64,000 bases of DNA, taken from NCBI GenBank assembly GCA_963740455.1, contig CAVUEF010000019.1, positions 1 to 64,000 of the forward strand, read 5' to 3'. This document shows positions 25,218 through 34,260 of this stretch, piece by piece. Within the stretch, counting starts at the first letter, position 1. Each line of letters begins with the position of its first letter. The DNA is from Paucibacter sp963740455 (lineage in GTDB: Bacteria > Pseudomonadota > Gammaproteobacteria > Burkholderiales > Burkholderiaceae_C). The notes under the pieces were generated by a model, which saw only the letters and a list, made by a program, of their open reading frames with translations, ran no database searches and was not told the origin of the DNA. The translations under genes were made by a program, and so were the position numbers.

Positions 25218-25922
25218 CTAGCGCACTCGCTTCGGCGCCGGCGCCGCCTTCTTCACGCCCACCGTGCGCGACACGGTGCCGCGTGGCGGCGCCTTCTTCT
25301 TGGATCCGTCGTCGGACTTGCCCACCACCATGGTCTTGACCGGCGCCGACTTGGACGCAGTCTTTCTGACGGGTGCCTTGGCGCCGGTTTTCACGGCGGC
25401 CTTTTTGGCCGGTGCGCCCTTCGCCGCCGCGCTCTTGGCGGCCGTTCTGCGGGCGGCCGGCGCCTTGGCTGCGGATGCTGCGGCCAAGGTCTTGGCACTG
25501 GCCTTCTTCACGGCAGTCTTCTTCTTGACGGGCTCGTCTTGCTCCTCTTCCGAAGCCTTCACCAGGCGCACGGTCTCGTCGCCCAGTTTCATCTTGACCG
25601 GCTTGCCGCCCCAGATTTCTTCGAGGTGGTAGTAGTCGCGAATCGCCGGCTGCATGATGTGGGCCACGGCAGCGCCGCAGTCGACGATGATCCATTCGCC
25701 GTTTTCTTCACCTTCGGTGCGCAGCACCTGCATACCCTGCGACTTGACCGCGCTGCGCACGCTGGCCGCCAAGGCCTTGGTCTGGCGGTTGCTGGTGCCC
25801 GAGGCGATGATGACCCGCTCGAACAGCGGCGTCATATGTTCGGTGTTGAAGACCACGATCTTCTGTGCCTTCACGTCTTCCAAGCCATCGACGATGGCCC
25901 GTTGCAATTTGCGTATATCCAT
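25218..25922 (-). CDS. rsfS: Ribosome silencing factor RsfS with long Lys/Ala-rich tail
   Basis: 234 residues. The first 115 are a normal RsfS domain (KAQKIVVFNTEHMTPLFERVIIASGTSNRQTKAL, GEWIIVDCGAAVAHIMQPAIRDYYHLEEIWG), which binds uL14 and blocks subunit joining in starvation. The remaining 120 residues are a low-complexity Lys/Ala/Pro tail (repeated KKAAVKT and AKSAAAKG type units) resembling histone H1-like proteins, likely to bind RNA or DNA. The family is normally 105-130 residues. Starts directly after nadD. Confidence 0.93.
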   Translation of the reverse strand: MDIRKLQRAIVDGLEDVKAQKIVVFNTEHMTPLFERVIIASGTSNRQTKALAASVRSAVKSQGMQVLRTEGEENGEWIIVDCGAAVAHIMQPAIRDYYHLEEIWGGKPVKMKLGDETVRLVKASEEEQDEPVKKKTAVKKASAKTLAAASAAKAPAARRTAAKSAAAKGAPAKKAAVKTGAKAPVRKTASKSAPVKTMVVGKSDDGSKKKAPPRGTVSRTVGVKKAAPAPKRVR

Positions 25923-26558
25923 TCAGTACTCGTTTGTCGCCTCATAAAGGCGGTGGAGAGCAATATACCCCGCCACCGCATCGCCCACCATCGGGCGGAT
26001 GTCCTCGCCGCGCGCCTTGGCTGCACGCACCGCACTGGACGAAATATTCATGGCCGGCATCGACAGCCGCACCACCTCGACCCCGAGACCCGCCAGCGCC
26101 TCGGGCGCATCCACCGGCTCGCCGGCTCTAGCCGCCACACCCAAGCTCACCCGGCCCAGCAGTTCGCGCCAGCGATGCCAGCTGGGCAAGCGCGCGTATT
26201 GGTCCTGCCCCAACACCAGAAACAGCACCTGCTCGGGCTGCTCGCTCAGCAAGGCGTCCACGGTATCGATCGTGTAGCTCGGCCCCTGGCGCTGCAACTC
26301 GCGGCGGTCCAGCGCAAAGCGCGGTTCATTGCCGATCATCAAGCTGGCCATGGCCTCGCGGTGCTCGGGCGCGGCCAGCGAGCGCCCGGCCTTCTGCCAG
26401 GGCTGACCGGCCGGCAGCCAGCGCAGTTCGTCGAGCTGCAGCTGTTGCAGCGCACTGTGCGCGAGACTCCAATGCGCCAGATGCACGGGGTCGAAGCTGC
26501 CGCCCAGCAGTCCCACGCGCCGCCAGCCGCGGCGACTTGAGGTGTCGGCTAGACCCAT
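25923..26558 (-). CDS. nadD: Nicotinate-nucleotide adenylyltransferase
   Basis: 211 residues. Nucleotidyltransferase fold with GGSFDPVHLAHW (phosphate-binding HxxH region, residues about 18-30), the middle PSYTIDTVDAL, and a C-terminal MPAMNISSSAVRAAKARGEDIRPMV, the ISSTxxR-type motif. Makes nicotinate adenine dinucleotide in NAD synthesis. Its start overlaps the hemF stop by ten bases and its stop abuts the rsfS start. Confidence 0.95.
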   Translation of the reverse strand: MGLADTSSRRGWRRVGLLGGSFDPVHLAHWSLAHSALQQLQLDELRWLPAGQPWQKAGRSLAAPEHREAMASLMIGNEPRFALDRRELQRQGPSYTIDTVDALLSEQPEQVLFLVLGQDQYARLPSWHRWRELLGRVSLGVAARAGEPVDAPEALAGLGVEVVRLSMPAMNISSSAVRAAKARGEDIRPMVGDAVAGYIALHRLYEATNEY

Positions 26559-27498
26559 GTGTCGTCAGGCCGCTCATGCGCCCAATCGCGCGGGCGCAGG
26601 AAATCGCGGTACAGCCTGGCCTCGGGCGTGCCCGGTTCGGGCGCCCAGGCGTAACGCCATTTCACGATGGGCGGCATCGACATCAATATCGACTCGGTGC
26701 GTCCGCCCGATTGCAGGCCGAACAAAGTGCCGCGGTCGAACACCAGATTGAATTCCACATAGCGCCCGCGCCGGTAGGCCTGGAAGTCGCGTTGGGCCTC
26801 GCCGTAAGCAACGTTCCTGCGCCGCTCAACGATGGGCAGATAGGCTGCCAGGAAGGCGTCTCCCACAGCCCGCATCACCTCGAAACTGCCCTCGAAACCG
26901 AGCTCGGAGAAATCGTCGAAAAACACGCCGCCGATGCCGCGCGGCTCATGCCGGTGGCGCAGATAGAAATAGTCGTCACACCAGGTCTTGAAGCGCTCGT
27001 GCAGCTTGCCGTCGAAGGGCAGCAGGGCCGCTTCGCAAACCCGGTGGAAATGCTGGGCATCGCTCTCGAAACCGTAATAAGGCGTCAAGTCCATGCCGCC
27101 GCCAAACCACACCACAGGCTCCTGACCGGCGGGGAAAGCCGCAAACATGCGCACATTCAGGTGCACGGTGGGCACATAGGGGTTGCGCGGGTGCAGCACC
27201 AGCGAAACGCCCATCGCTTCGAACGGCGCGCCGGCCAATTCCGGCCGGTGCTGGGTGGCCGACGGGGGCAAGACCCCGCCTTTGACATGCGAGAAATTGC
27301 AGCCGCCGCGCTCAAACAAGCTCCGTTTTCAATCAAGCGCGTCTGGCCATCGCCTTGCAGCCGACCGCCGGGCTCGCGCACCCATTCATCAAGCAGGAAT
27401 GCCTGCCCATCGACGGCTTCCAGGGCGCTGACAATGCGCTGCTGCAAGTCCAGCAGATAGCTGCGCACGGCCGCGACGTTCGGATTCGAATTGTTCAT
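26549..27498 (-). pseudogene. hemF: Oxygen-dependent coproporphyrinogen III oxidase, frameshifted
   Basis: HemF converts coproporphyrinogen III to protoporphyrinogen IX in haem synthesis. The N-terminal piece (VRSYLLDLQQRIVSALEAVDG, RLIENG) and the remainder (LFERGGCNFSHVKG, VWFGGGMDLTPYYGF, FDDFSELGFEG, YVEFNLVFDRGT, FGLQSGGRTESILMSMPP) are canonical but in two frames. The break is at about 27315-27330; 950 bases is one short of a whole number of codons. The rest of the gene is intact, so a sequence error is plausible. Confidence 0.9.
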
Positions 27499-28118
27499 GG
27501 TCTGAGTTGCACGGGTGAAGCCAATTGGGGACGTTTACCTGTGCGTTGCCCCAGGTGCTGGCGCAGCAGTTTGAAATCTTCGTGCGGGTCGCCGCTGAGT
27601 TGAACAAACTCGTGCAATCCCACCGTCTTGCTGGGGAAATCGAAATACGCCAGGCCGACGGGCACCCGGGTGCGCACCGCCACCTGGTAAGAGCCCGAAC
27701 GCCAGCCGGTGGTCAGCGAGCGTGTGCCTTCGGGTGCCACCGCCAGCCAAAAAAACTCGTCGCGCTCGAGCGCCGTCTGCATCGCGGCCACCGTGTCGCC
27801 CACCACGCCACGTGCGCTGCTGCGGTCGACCGCAATGCCACCCAGCCAGCGCATCCAATGGCTGAATCCCGGCACTTTGAACAAGCTGTTCTTGGCCCAG
27901 AAACGCACTGGCAACCCCATCGCCCATTTGGCCAGCAGGCCCACCACAAAATCCCAGTTGGAGGTGTGCGGATACACCAGAATCACGCCCTGGCGGGCCG
28001 GCAGGCCGCTCCAATTGATGCGCCAGCCGGCCATGCGCATGAGCGCGTACGCCAGCGCACTGCCTTTGAACTGCACCGGGCGGGCGCTCAAGTCGATCAC
28101 GTTCGTGACGGCGCGCAT
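27495..28118 (-). CDS. 1-acyl-glycerol-phosphate acyltransferase-like protein
   Basis: 207 residues. A PlsC-type acyltransferase fold with the catalytic HX4D as HTSNWD (about residues 51-56), RFWAKNSLFKVPGFSHWMRWLGGIAVDR and the substrate motif APEGTRS (about 128-134). Likely transfers acyl chains to a lysophospholipid or related acceptor at the inner membrane; the substrate is unknown. Starts one base after the purD stop and overlaps the hemF start by four bases. Confidence 0.85.
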   Translation of the reverse strand: MRAVTNVIDLSARPVQFKGSALAYALMRMAGWRINWSGLPARQGVILVYPHTSNWDFVVGLLAKWAMGLPVRFWAKNSLFKVPGFSHWMRWLGGIAVDRSSARGVVGDTVAAMQTALERDEFFWLAVAPEGTRSLTTGWRSGSYQVAVRTRVPVGLAYFDFPSKTVGLHEFVQLSGDPHEDFKLLRQHLGQRTGKRPQLASPVQLRP

Positions 28119-29399
28119 TCAGCGGCGCACGCCCCGGTGGCCGATGTCGTTGCGGTATTGCCTGCCTTCGAAGTGAATGCCTTGCACCAGTTCGTAGACC
28201 CGATGCTGCGCCTGGCGCACCGTTTCCCCGAGCGCGGTGACGCACAGCACGCGGCCTCCATGGGTCAACAGCTGGCCATTCACATCGACCGTTCCGGCGT
28301 GGAACACGCGCGCGTCTTCGGCGGGCGCCGGCAGGCCCGCAATGACATCGCCGGTGCGCGGCGCCAGCGGATAGCCGCTCGCAGCCAACACCACACCCAG
28401 CGCCACGCGGCGGTCCCATTGCAGCTCGATGCGATCGAGCGTGCCATCTGCGGCGTGCATCAGCACGTCAAAGAGGTCGGTCTTGAGTCGCATCATGATG
28501 GGCTGCGTCTCCGGGTCGCCCAGGCGGGTGTTGAACTCCACCGTGCGGGGCTGGCCCAGCGCGTCGATCATCAAGCCCGCATACAGGAAACCGGTGAAGG
28601 GGCGACCGTCCCTGGCCATGCCGGCCACGGTGGGAAGAATGATTTCGTGCATCACCTTGGCATGCACATTGGGCGTGACCACCGGCGCGGGCGAATAGGC
28701 GCCCATGCCGCCGGTGTTGGGTCCCAGATCGTTGTCGAGCAGCCGCTTGTGATCCTGGCTGGTGGCCAGCGGAACCACGTTCTTGCCGTCGCACAAGACA
28801 ATGAAACTCGCCTCTTCGCCGTGCAGGAACTCTTCGATGACGACGCGCGCGCCGCCCGCGTTGTGTTGTACGCCCAGCTTGTTGCTGTCCAGAATCCAGT
28901 CGATCGCTTCATGCGCCTCGGGCAGGCTCATGGCCACCACCACGCCCTTGCCTGCCGCCAGCCCGTCGGCCTTGACAACGATGGGCGCGCCGTGCGCCTG
29001 CACATAGGCATGCGCCGCCGTGGCATCGGTGAAAGTCTCGTAGGCCGCGGTCGGAATGCCGTGGCGCTGCATGAAGTCCTTGGCGAAGGCCTTGGAGCTT
29101 TCCAGCTCGGCAGCGGCCTTGGTCGGGCCGACGATGCGCAGGCCGCGGGCGCGGAACTCATCGACCACGCCGGCGGCCAGCGCACTTTCCGGTCCCACCA
29201 CGGTGAGATTGATCTTCTCGCGCTGGGCAAAGTCGGCCAGCTCGGTCACACCGCTGAGCGGCACATTGCGCAAATGCGGGTCGCGCTCGGTGCCACCGTT
29301 GCCAGGCGCCAGATAGACCGTCTGCAGCTTCGGACTTTGCGCCAGCTTCCAGGCCAGCGCATGTTCGCGACCACCCGACCCGATGACCAGAACCTTCAT
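28119..29399 (-). CDS. purD: Phosphoribosylamine-glycine ligase
   Basis: 426 residues, standard length. N-terminal MKVLVIGSGGREHALAWKL, ATP-grasp region with DFMQRHGIPTAAY, KADGLAAGKGVVVA and the glycine-rich PNTGGMGAYSPAP, and C-terminal FNTRLGDPETQ with metal ligands. Second step of de novo purine synthesis. Its ATG overlaps the yebC stop by four bases. Confidence 0.97.
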   Translation of the reverse strand: MKVLVIGSGGREHALAWKLAQSPKLQTVYLAPGNGGTERDPHLRNVPLSGVTELADFAQREKINLTVVGPESALAAGVVDEFRARGLRIVGPTKAAAELESSKAFAKDFMQRHGIPTAAYETFTDATAAHAYVQAHGAPIVVKADGLAAGKGVVVAMSLPEAHEAIDWILDSNKLGVQHNAGGARVVIEEFLHGEEASFIVLCDGKNVVPLATSQDHKRLLDNDLGPNTGGMGAYSPAPVVTPNVHAKVMHEIILPTVAGMARDGRPFTGFLYAGLMIDALGQPRTVEFNTRLGDPETQPIMMRLKTDLFDVLMHAADGTLDRIELQWDRRVALGVVLAASGYPLAPRTGDVIAGLPAPAEDARVFHAGTVDVNGQLLTHGGRVLCVTALGETVRQAQHRVYELVQGIHFEGRQYRNDIGHRGVRR

Positions 29400-30121
29400 G
29401 CTTCGAGGCTCGCGTTGTGATAGACCGCCTGCACATCGTCCAGGTCTTCGAGCACGTCGAGCAGTTTTTGCATGCGCGCGGCGTCCTCGCCGGTCAGGTC
29501 GATGGTGTTTTCGGCGCGCATCGTCACCTCGGCCATGTCGGGCTCGAGTCCGGCGGCTTGCAGCGCCTCTTTCACCGCCTCGAAGTCGCTCGGTGCGGTC
29601 AGCACTTCGATGGCGCCGTCGTCGTCTGAAATCACGTCTTCGGCGCTCGCTTCGAGCGAGACTTCCATCACCTTGTCTTCATTCGTGCCGGGCGCAAAAA
29701 CCAGCTGCCCGCAGTGCTTGAACTGAAACGACACCGAACCGTCGGTCCCCAGATTGCCGCCGTATTTGCTGAAGGCGTGGCGCACTTCGGCCACTGTGCG
29801 CACGCGGTTGTCGGTCATGGTGTCGACCATCACCGCGGCACCCCCAATGCCATAGCCTTCATAGCGGATCTCCTCGTAGCTCACACCTTCGAGATTGCCG
29901 GTCGCCTTGTCAATGTTTTTCTTGACCGTGTCGGAAGGCATGTTCGCCGCCTTGGCCTTTTCGATGGCCAGACGCAGGCGCGGATTTTCCTTGACATCGC
30001 CGCCGCCCTGGCGCGCAGCGACCATGATTTCACGGATGACGCGCGTCCAAACCTTGCCGCGCTTTTCGTCCTGGCGACCCTTGCGATGCTGAATATTGGC
30101 CCATTTGGAATGACCCGCCAT
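29396..30121 (-). CDS. yebC: YebC/PmpR family transcriptional/translational regulator
   Basis: 241 residues from ATG 30121 (MAGHSKWANIQHRKGRQDEKRG), the invariant family N-terminus; an upstream start at 30151 is not needed. Three-domain architecture with YEGYGIGGAAVMVDTMTDNRVRTVAEVRHAFSKYGGNLG and a C-terminal DFEAVKEAL. Members bind DNA or act on ribosomes stalled at proline stretches. First gene of the nine-gene operon running to rng. Confidence 0.95.
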   Translation of the reverse strand: MAGHSKWANIQHRKGRQDEKRGKVWTRVIREIMVAARQGGGDVKENPRLRLAIEKAKAANMPSDTVKKNIDKATGNLEGVSYEEIRYEGYGIGGAAVMVDTMTDNRVRTVAEVRHAFSKYGGNLGTDGSVSFQFKHCGQLVFAPGTNEDKVMEVSLEASAEDVISDDDGAIEVLTAPSDFEAVKEALQAAGLEPDMAEVTMRAENTIDLTGEDAARMQKLLDVLEDLDDVQAVYHNASLEA

Positions 30122-30233
30122 GAAGGAGCTCCTGTCGGGTGCGTGCCACACGCTTCACCCGGTGTATTTGTTGGATAGACTGCGATTTTACTTGCCGCCC
30201 CGGCAAGCCACCAATCCGGATGGAGTTTGAGTC

Positions 30234-31802
30234 ATGCCCGACCCCCTGCTGCTTGCCCGCCAAGGCCAGATCGAGTGCTTGTTGCTGCCCGCGCTCGCCA
30301 ACCGCCACGGCCTGATCACCGGCGCCACCGGCACCGGCAAGACCATCACGCTGCAGACGCTTGCAGAGGGTTTCAGCCGCATCGGCGTGCCGGTCTTCAT
30401 GGCCGATGTGAAAGGCGACCTGACCGGCATTTCGCAAGCAGGCAAACCCAGCGACAAGCTCAAAACCCTGCTGGCGGAACGCGGTATCGATCTGCCGCAG
30501 CCGGCGGCCTGCCCGACCACGCTGTGGGACGTGTTTGGCGAACAGGGCCACCCGGTGCGGGCCACCGTCTCCGACATGGGTCCGCTGCTGCTTGCGCGCA
30601 TGCTGGCCTTGAACGAGACCCAGCAAGGCGTGTTGCAGCTCGTCTTCAAGATTGCCGACGACAACGGCATGTTGCTGCTGGACCTGAAAGACCTGCGCGC
30701 CATGCTCCAGCATGTGGGCGACAACGCCGGCAACTACACAACCGCCTACGGCAACGTCAGCGCCGCCAGCATCGGCGCCATCCAGCGCGGACTGCTGCAG
30801 ATCGACGAACAAGGCGGCGACAAGTTCTTCGGCGAACCGATGCTCAACATCGCCGACTTCATGCAAACTGACGCAGGTGCGGGCGTGGTGAATATCCTGA
30901 GCGCCGACAAGTTGCTGAATGCGCCGCGCCTGTATGCCACCTTCCTGCTGTGGATGCTCAGCGAGCTGTTCGAACAGTTGCCCGAAGTGGGCGACCTCGA
31001 CAAACCCAAGCTCGTGTTCTTCTTCGACGAGGCGCATCTGCTGTTCAAGGACGCGCCCGCGGCGCTGGTCGAGCGCATCGAGCTGGTCGTGCGCCTGGTG
31101 CGCTCCAAGGGCGTGGGCGTTTATTTCGTGACGCAAAACCCGCTCGACATTCCGGACGCGGTGCTGGGCCAGCTGGGCAACCGCGTCCAGCATGCCTTGC
31201 GCGCGTTCACGCCGCGCGACCAGAAGGCCGTCAAGGCGGCGGCCGACACGATGCGCGCCAAACCGGGCCTTGACATTGCCACGGCCATCACCGAGCTCGC
31301 GGTGGGCGAGGCGCTGGTCAGTCTGCTCGATGAAAAAGGCCGGCCCAGCATCACCGAGCGCGCCTTTGTGTTGCCCCCCGGCAGCCAGATCGGCCCGATC
31401 GCGAGCGCGCAACGCCAGGCCTTGCTGCAAGCCTCGCTGGTGGCGGGTGTCTACGAAAAAGCGGTGGACCGCGAATCAGCCTACGAGATGCTCAAGGGCC
31501 GCGTGGCCGCGCCGTCCGCAAGTGCCGGTGCGGGTGCCGGCGCCTCGATGGCCGGTGAGGCCCAGGCCGCCAGTCGCGCAACCATCGGCACGCCGGAACA
31601 GCCCGCCAGCGAGGCGGGTGGCGGCATGCTGGGCAGCCTTGGCGACGTGCTGTTTGGCAGCACCGGCCCGCGCGGTGGCAAACACCCGGGATTGGCGCAG
31701 ACCATGGCCAACTCGGCCGTGCGCAGCATCGGCAGCGCGGTCGGACGCGAGATCATGCGAGGCGTGCTGGGTTCCATCCTGGGCGGCTCGCGCCGCCGCT
31801 GA
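30234..31802 (+). CDS. HerA-like ATPase, DUF853/YjgR family
   Basis: 522 residues. Walker A GATGTGKTIT (about residues 30-39), Walker B KLVFFFDEAHLLF (about 260-272), the arginine/sensor region VRLVRSKGVGVYFVTQNPLDIPDAVLGQLGNRVQHALRAFTPRD, and a Gly/Ala-rich low-complexity C-terminus. YjgR proteins are predicted DNA-translocating ATPases of the FtsK/HerA class; their role is unknown. Divergent from yebC and convergent with the small secreted-protein gene four bases away. Confidence 0.9.
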   Translation: MPDPLLLARQGQIECLLLPALANRHGLITGATGTGKTITLQTLAEGFSRIGVPVFMADVKGDLTGISQAGKPSDKLKTLLAERGIDLPQPAACPTTLWDVFGEQGHPVRATVSDMGPLLLARMLALNETQQGVLQLVFKIADDNGMLLLDLKDLRAMLQHVGDNAGNYTTAYGNVSAASIGAIQRGLLQIDEQGGDKFFGEPMLNIADFMQTDAGAGVVNILSADKLLNAPRLYATFLLWMLSELFEQLPEVGDLDKPKLVFFFDEAHLLFKDAPAALVERIELVVRLVRSKGVGVYFVTQNPLDIPDAVLGQLGNRVQHALRAFTPRDQKAVKAAADTMRAKPGLDIATAITELAVGEALVSLLDEKGRPSITERAFVLPPGSQIGPIASAQRQALLQASLVAGVYEKAVDRESAYEMLKGRVAAPSASAGAGAGASMAGEAQAASRATIGTPEQPASEAGGGMLGSLGDVLFGSTGPRGGKHPGLAQTMANSAVRSIGSAVGREIMRGVLGSILGGSRRR

Positions 31803-31806
31803 TGGC

Positions 31807-32220
31807 TCAGTCGCCGCGTTGACGGTCGTCGCGCCTGTCGTCACGGTGCTCGTCACGGTGCTCATCGCGACGTTCATAGCGACGTTCTTCAAAACGCCGG
31901 TATTCGCGCTCACCCCAATGCGGGCGACGCTGCGCATAGCCCGGGTACACGATCCGCGCCGGCGCAGGGTAATAGACCACCGGTGGCGCCCGATAAACGG
32001 GCTGATAAGCGGGTTGGTAGACGGGGTAGCCGTAATAGTCGGGCGCCTGCACGACCACAGCGGGCTGGCGTGGATAGTTGCCGATCACCGTGCCCACCGA
32101 CCCCACGCCGTCCAAGGGCGCGTTGATGCCCAGACTCCAGTAAACGTCGCCGGCTTGTGCAGGGGTCCACGCCAGACCGCTGGCCAACAGGGCCGCGGCA
32201 ATCAGCATCGATTTCTTCAT
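31807..32220 (-). CDS. Small secreted protein with Arg/Asp/Glu-rich tail
   Basis: 137 residues. A signal peptide (MKKSMLIAAALLASGLAWTPAQAG) is followed by WSLGINAPLDGVGSVGTVIGNYP, a Tyr/Pro-rich middle (YPVYQPAYQPVYRAPPVVYY) and an ERR/DEHRD repeat tail of charged residues. Same layout as the gene at 36141. Function unknown; probably periplasmic. Upstream starts in the long reverse frame are discarded because that region is antisense to glnS. Confidence 0.75.
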   Translation of the reverse strand: MKKSMLIAAALLASGLAWTPAQAGDVYWSLGINAPLDGVGSVGTVIGNYPRQPAVVVQAPDYYGYPVYQPAYQPVYRAPPVVYYPAPARIVYPGYAQRRPHWGEREYRRFEERRYERRDEHRDEHRDDRRDDRQRGD

Positions 32221-32415
32221 GGCGAAACACTCCTCTTGAATAGAGACAATGCGCGGGATGCGCGTGGCCTGTCGCTCATACAACGTGCCGCGACCTTGAT
32301 CGGTGCACACCTTGCCCCGGGCCAAACGTAAACGCATGTAAGTCCCGCCGCCAGACGCGGATCGCCGCACAAGCGAGCCGGCCGCATAAAATCGGGACAA
32401 ACCCGACTGGACACC

Positions 32416-34251
32416 ATGAACAGCCCCAAGAAGAACCCTGCTGCCAACACGGCGCCCGAGATCAAACCCACCAACTTCCTGCGCAGCATCATCGAGCGCG
32501 ATCTCGACGCCGGCGTCTACGCCACCCGACAGTGGGGCGGCTCTCCTGGCGACGCGGCACATCACCAAGCGGGCGGGCTCGACGCGGCCAAGGTGCGTTT
32601 GCGTTTTCCGCCAGAGCCCAACGGCTATCTGCACATCGGACACGCGAAAAGCATCTGCCTGAACTTTGGCCTGGCGGCTGATTACGGCGGCGTCTGCCAT
32701 CTGCGCTTCGACGACACCAACCCAGAAAGAGAAGAGCAGGAATATGTCGACGCCATCATCGAGTCGGTCAAGTGGCTGGGCTTCGACTGGCAGTTCAATG
32801 GCCAGGACCACCTCTTCTACGCCAGCAATTATTTCGACTTCATGTACCGCGCCGCCGAGTACCTGATCGAGGCGGGGCTGGCCTATGTCGATGAGCAGTC
32901 GGCCGACGAAATCCGCAGCAAGCGCGGCGACTTCAACACACCCGGCACGAACAGCCCTTACCGCGACCGCACACCCGCCGACAATCTGGCGCGCTTTCGC
33001 GAAATGCGCGCTGGCGCACATGCCGACGGCGCGATGGTGCTGCGCGCCAGGATCGACATGGCGCACGCCAACATCAATTTGCGCGACCCGGCGCTGTACC
33101 GCATCCGCCGCGCCACGCATCACAACACCGGCGACACCTGGTGCATCTATCCGATGTACGCCTATGCGCACCCGATCGAGGACGCGCTGGAAAGAATCAC
33201 CCACAGCATCTGCACGCTCGAGTTCGAAGATCAGCGTCCTTGGTACGACTGGTTGCTCGAGCGCCTGACCGAGGGCGGCCTGCTCGCCAAGCCCTTGCCA
33301 AAACAGTACGAATTCGCGCGCATGAATCTCACCTATGTCATCACCAGCAAGCGCAAACTGCGCCAGCTCGTCGATGACGGCCACGTGAGCGGCTGGGACG
33401 ACCCGCGCATGCCTACCATCGCCGGCATACGCCGGCGCGGCTACACGCCCGAGAGCATCCGGCTGCTCGACTCACGCACCGGCGCCAGCAAGAACAACAC
33501 CTGGATCGACTACGCCTGGCTGGACATCGCGCTGCGCGACGATCTGGAGACCAAGGCGCATCGCGCGATGGCCGTGCTCGACCCGCTCAAACTGGTGCTC
33601 ACGAACTGGGCCGAGGTGTTCGGACACGCCGATCATCTGGAAAGCTGCAGTGCCCCGCTGCTACCCGCCAACGCCGACCTGCCGCGTCGCGAGTTCAAGC
33701 TCGGCGCCGAGGTCTGGATCGAGCGCGAGGACTTCATGGAGGTGCCGCTCAAGGGCTATCACCGCCTGAGCCCGCCGCGCTACGACGGCGAGGGCAAGAG
33801 CGTGGCAGGCAGCATGGCGCGACTGAAATACGGCTATGTGATCCAGTGCACCGGCCTGCGCAAGAACTTCGACGGCACGATCGCAGAAGTGCACGCCAAG
33901 ATCGTGCCCGACACCAAGAGCGGGACCCCGGGGTCGGATGCCGTCAAGGTCAAAGGGGTGCTGACCTGGGTCGGCGTGGCCGACGGGCTGCCCGCCGAGG
34001 TGCGCTTGTTCGACCGCTTGTTCACCGAGGCCCAACCCGACCAGGGTGGCAAAGATTTTCTGAGCGCCTTGAACCCCGACAGCAAACAAGTCGTGACCGG
34101 TTTTGTCGAGCCCTCACTCGCCAGCGCCCGGGCCGAAGACCGTTTCCAGTTCGAGCGCCACGGCTACTTCGTCGCCGACCAAAGAGATCACCAGGCGGGC
34201 AGACCGGTGTTCAACCGCATCACCGGTTTGAAAGACGGCTGGGCCAAGTAG
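32416..34251 (+). CDS. glnS: Glutaminyl-tRNA synthetase
   Basis: 611 residues. Class I signature PNGYLHIGHAKS (HIGH motif), DDTNPEREEQEYVDAI, the KMSKS-like VITSKRKLRQLVDDG, and the C-terminal beta-barrel anticodon-binding domains (VLTNW, LPANADLPRREFKLGAEVWIEREDF, RLSPPRYDGEGKSVAG). Slightly longer than the E. coli enzyme, with a linker near residues 45-60. Charges tRNA-Gln in the cytosol. Followed nine bases later by the hydrolase gene. Confidence 0.97.
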   Translation: MNSPKKNPAANTAPEIKPTNFLRSIIERDLDAGVYATRQWGGSPGDAAHHQAGGLDAAKVRLRFPPEPNGYLHIGHAKSICLNFGLAADYGGVCHLRFDDTNPEREEQEYVDAIIESVKWLGFDWQFNGQDHLFYASNYFDFMYRAAEYLIEAGLAYVDEQSADEIRSKRGDFNTPGTNSPYRDRTPADNLARFREMRAGAHADGAMVLRARIDMAHANINLRDPALYRIRRATHHNTGDTWCIYPMYAYAHPIEDALERITHSICTLEFEDQRPWYDWLLERLTEGGLLAKPLPKQYEFARMNLTYVITSKRKLRQLVDDGHVSGWDDPRMPTIAGIRRRGYTPESIRLLDSRTGASKNNTWIDYAWLDIALRDDLETKAHRAMAVLDPLKLVLTNWAEVFGHADHLESCSAPLLPANADLPRREFKLGAEVWIEREDFMEVPLKGYHRLSPPRYDGEGKSVAGSMARLKYGYVIQCTGLRKNFDGTIAEVHAKIVPDTKSGTPGSDAVKVKGVLTWVGVADGLPAEVRLFDRLFTEAQPDQGGKDFLSALNPDSKQVVTGFVEPSLASARAEDRFQFERHGYFVADQRDHQAGRPVFNRITGLKDGWAK

Positions 34252-34260
34252 GAATCGCTC

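Noticed and set aside
24730..25695. 321-codon reverse frame extending rlmH upstream
   Set aside because: The upstream part is the second frame of the Lys/Ala-rich rsfS tail; RlmH itself begins at 25197.
31807..33384. 525-codon reverse frame over the 5' part of glnS
   Set aside because: Only its last 137 codons (from 32220) carry a signal peptide and make sense; the rest is antisense to glnS.
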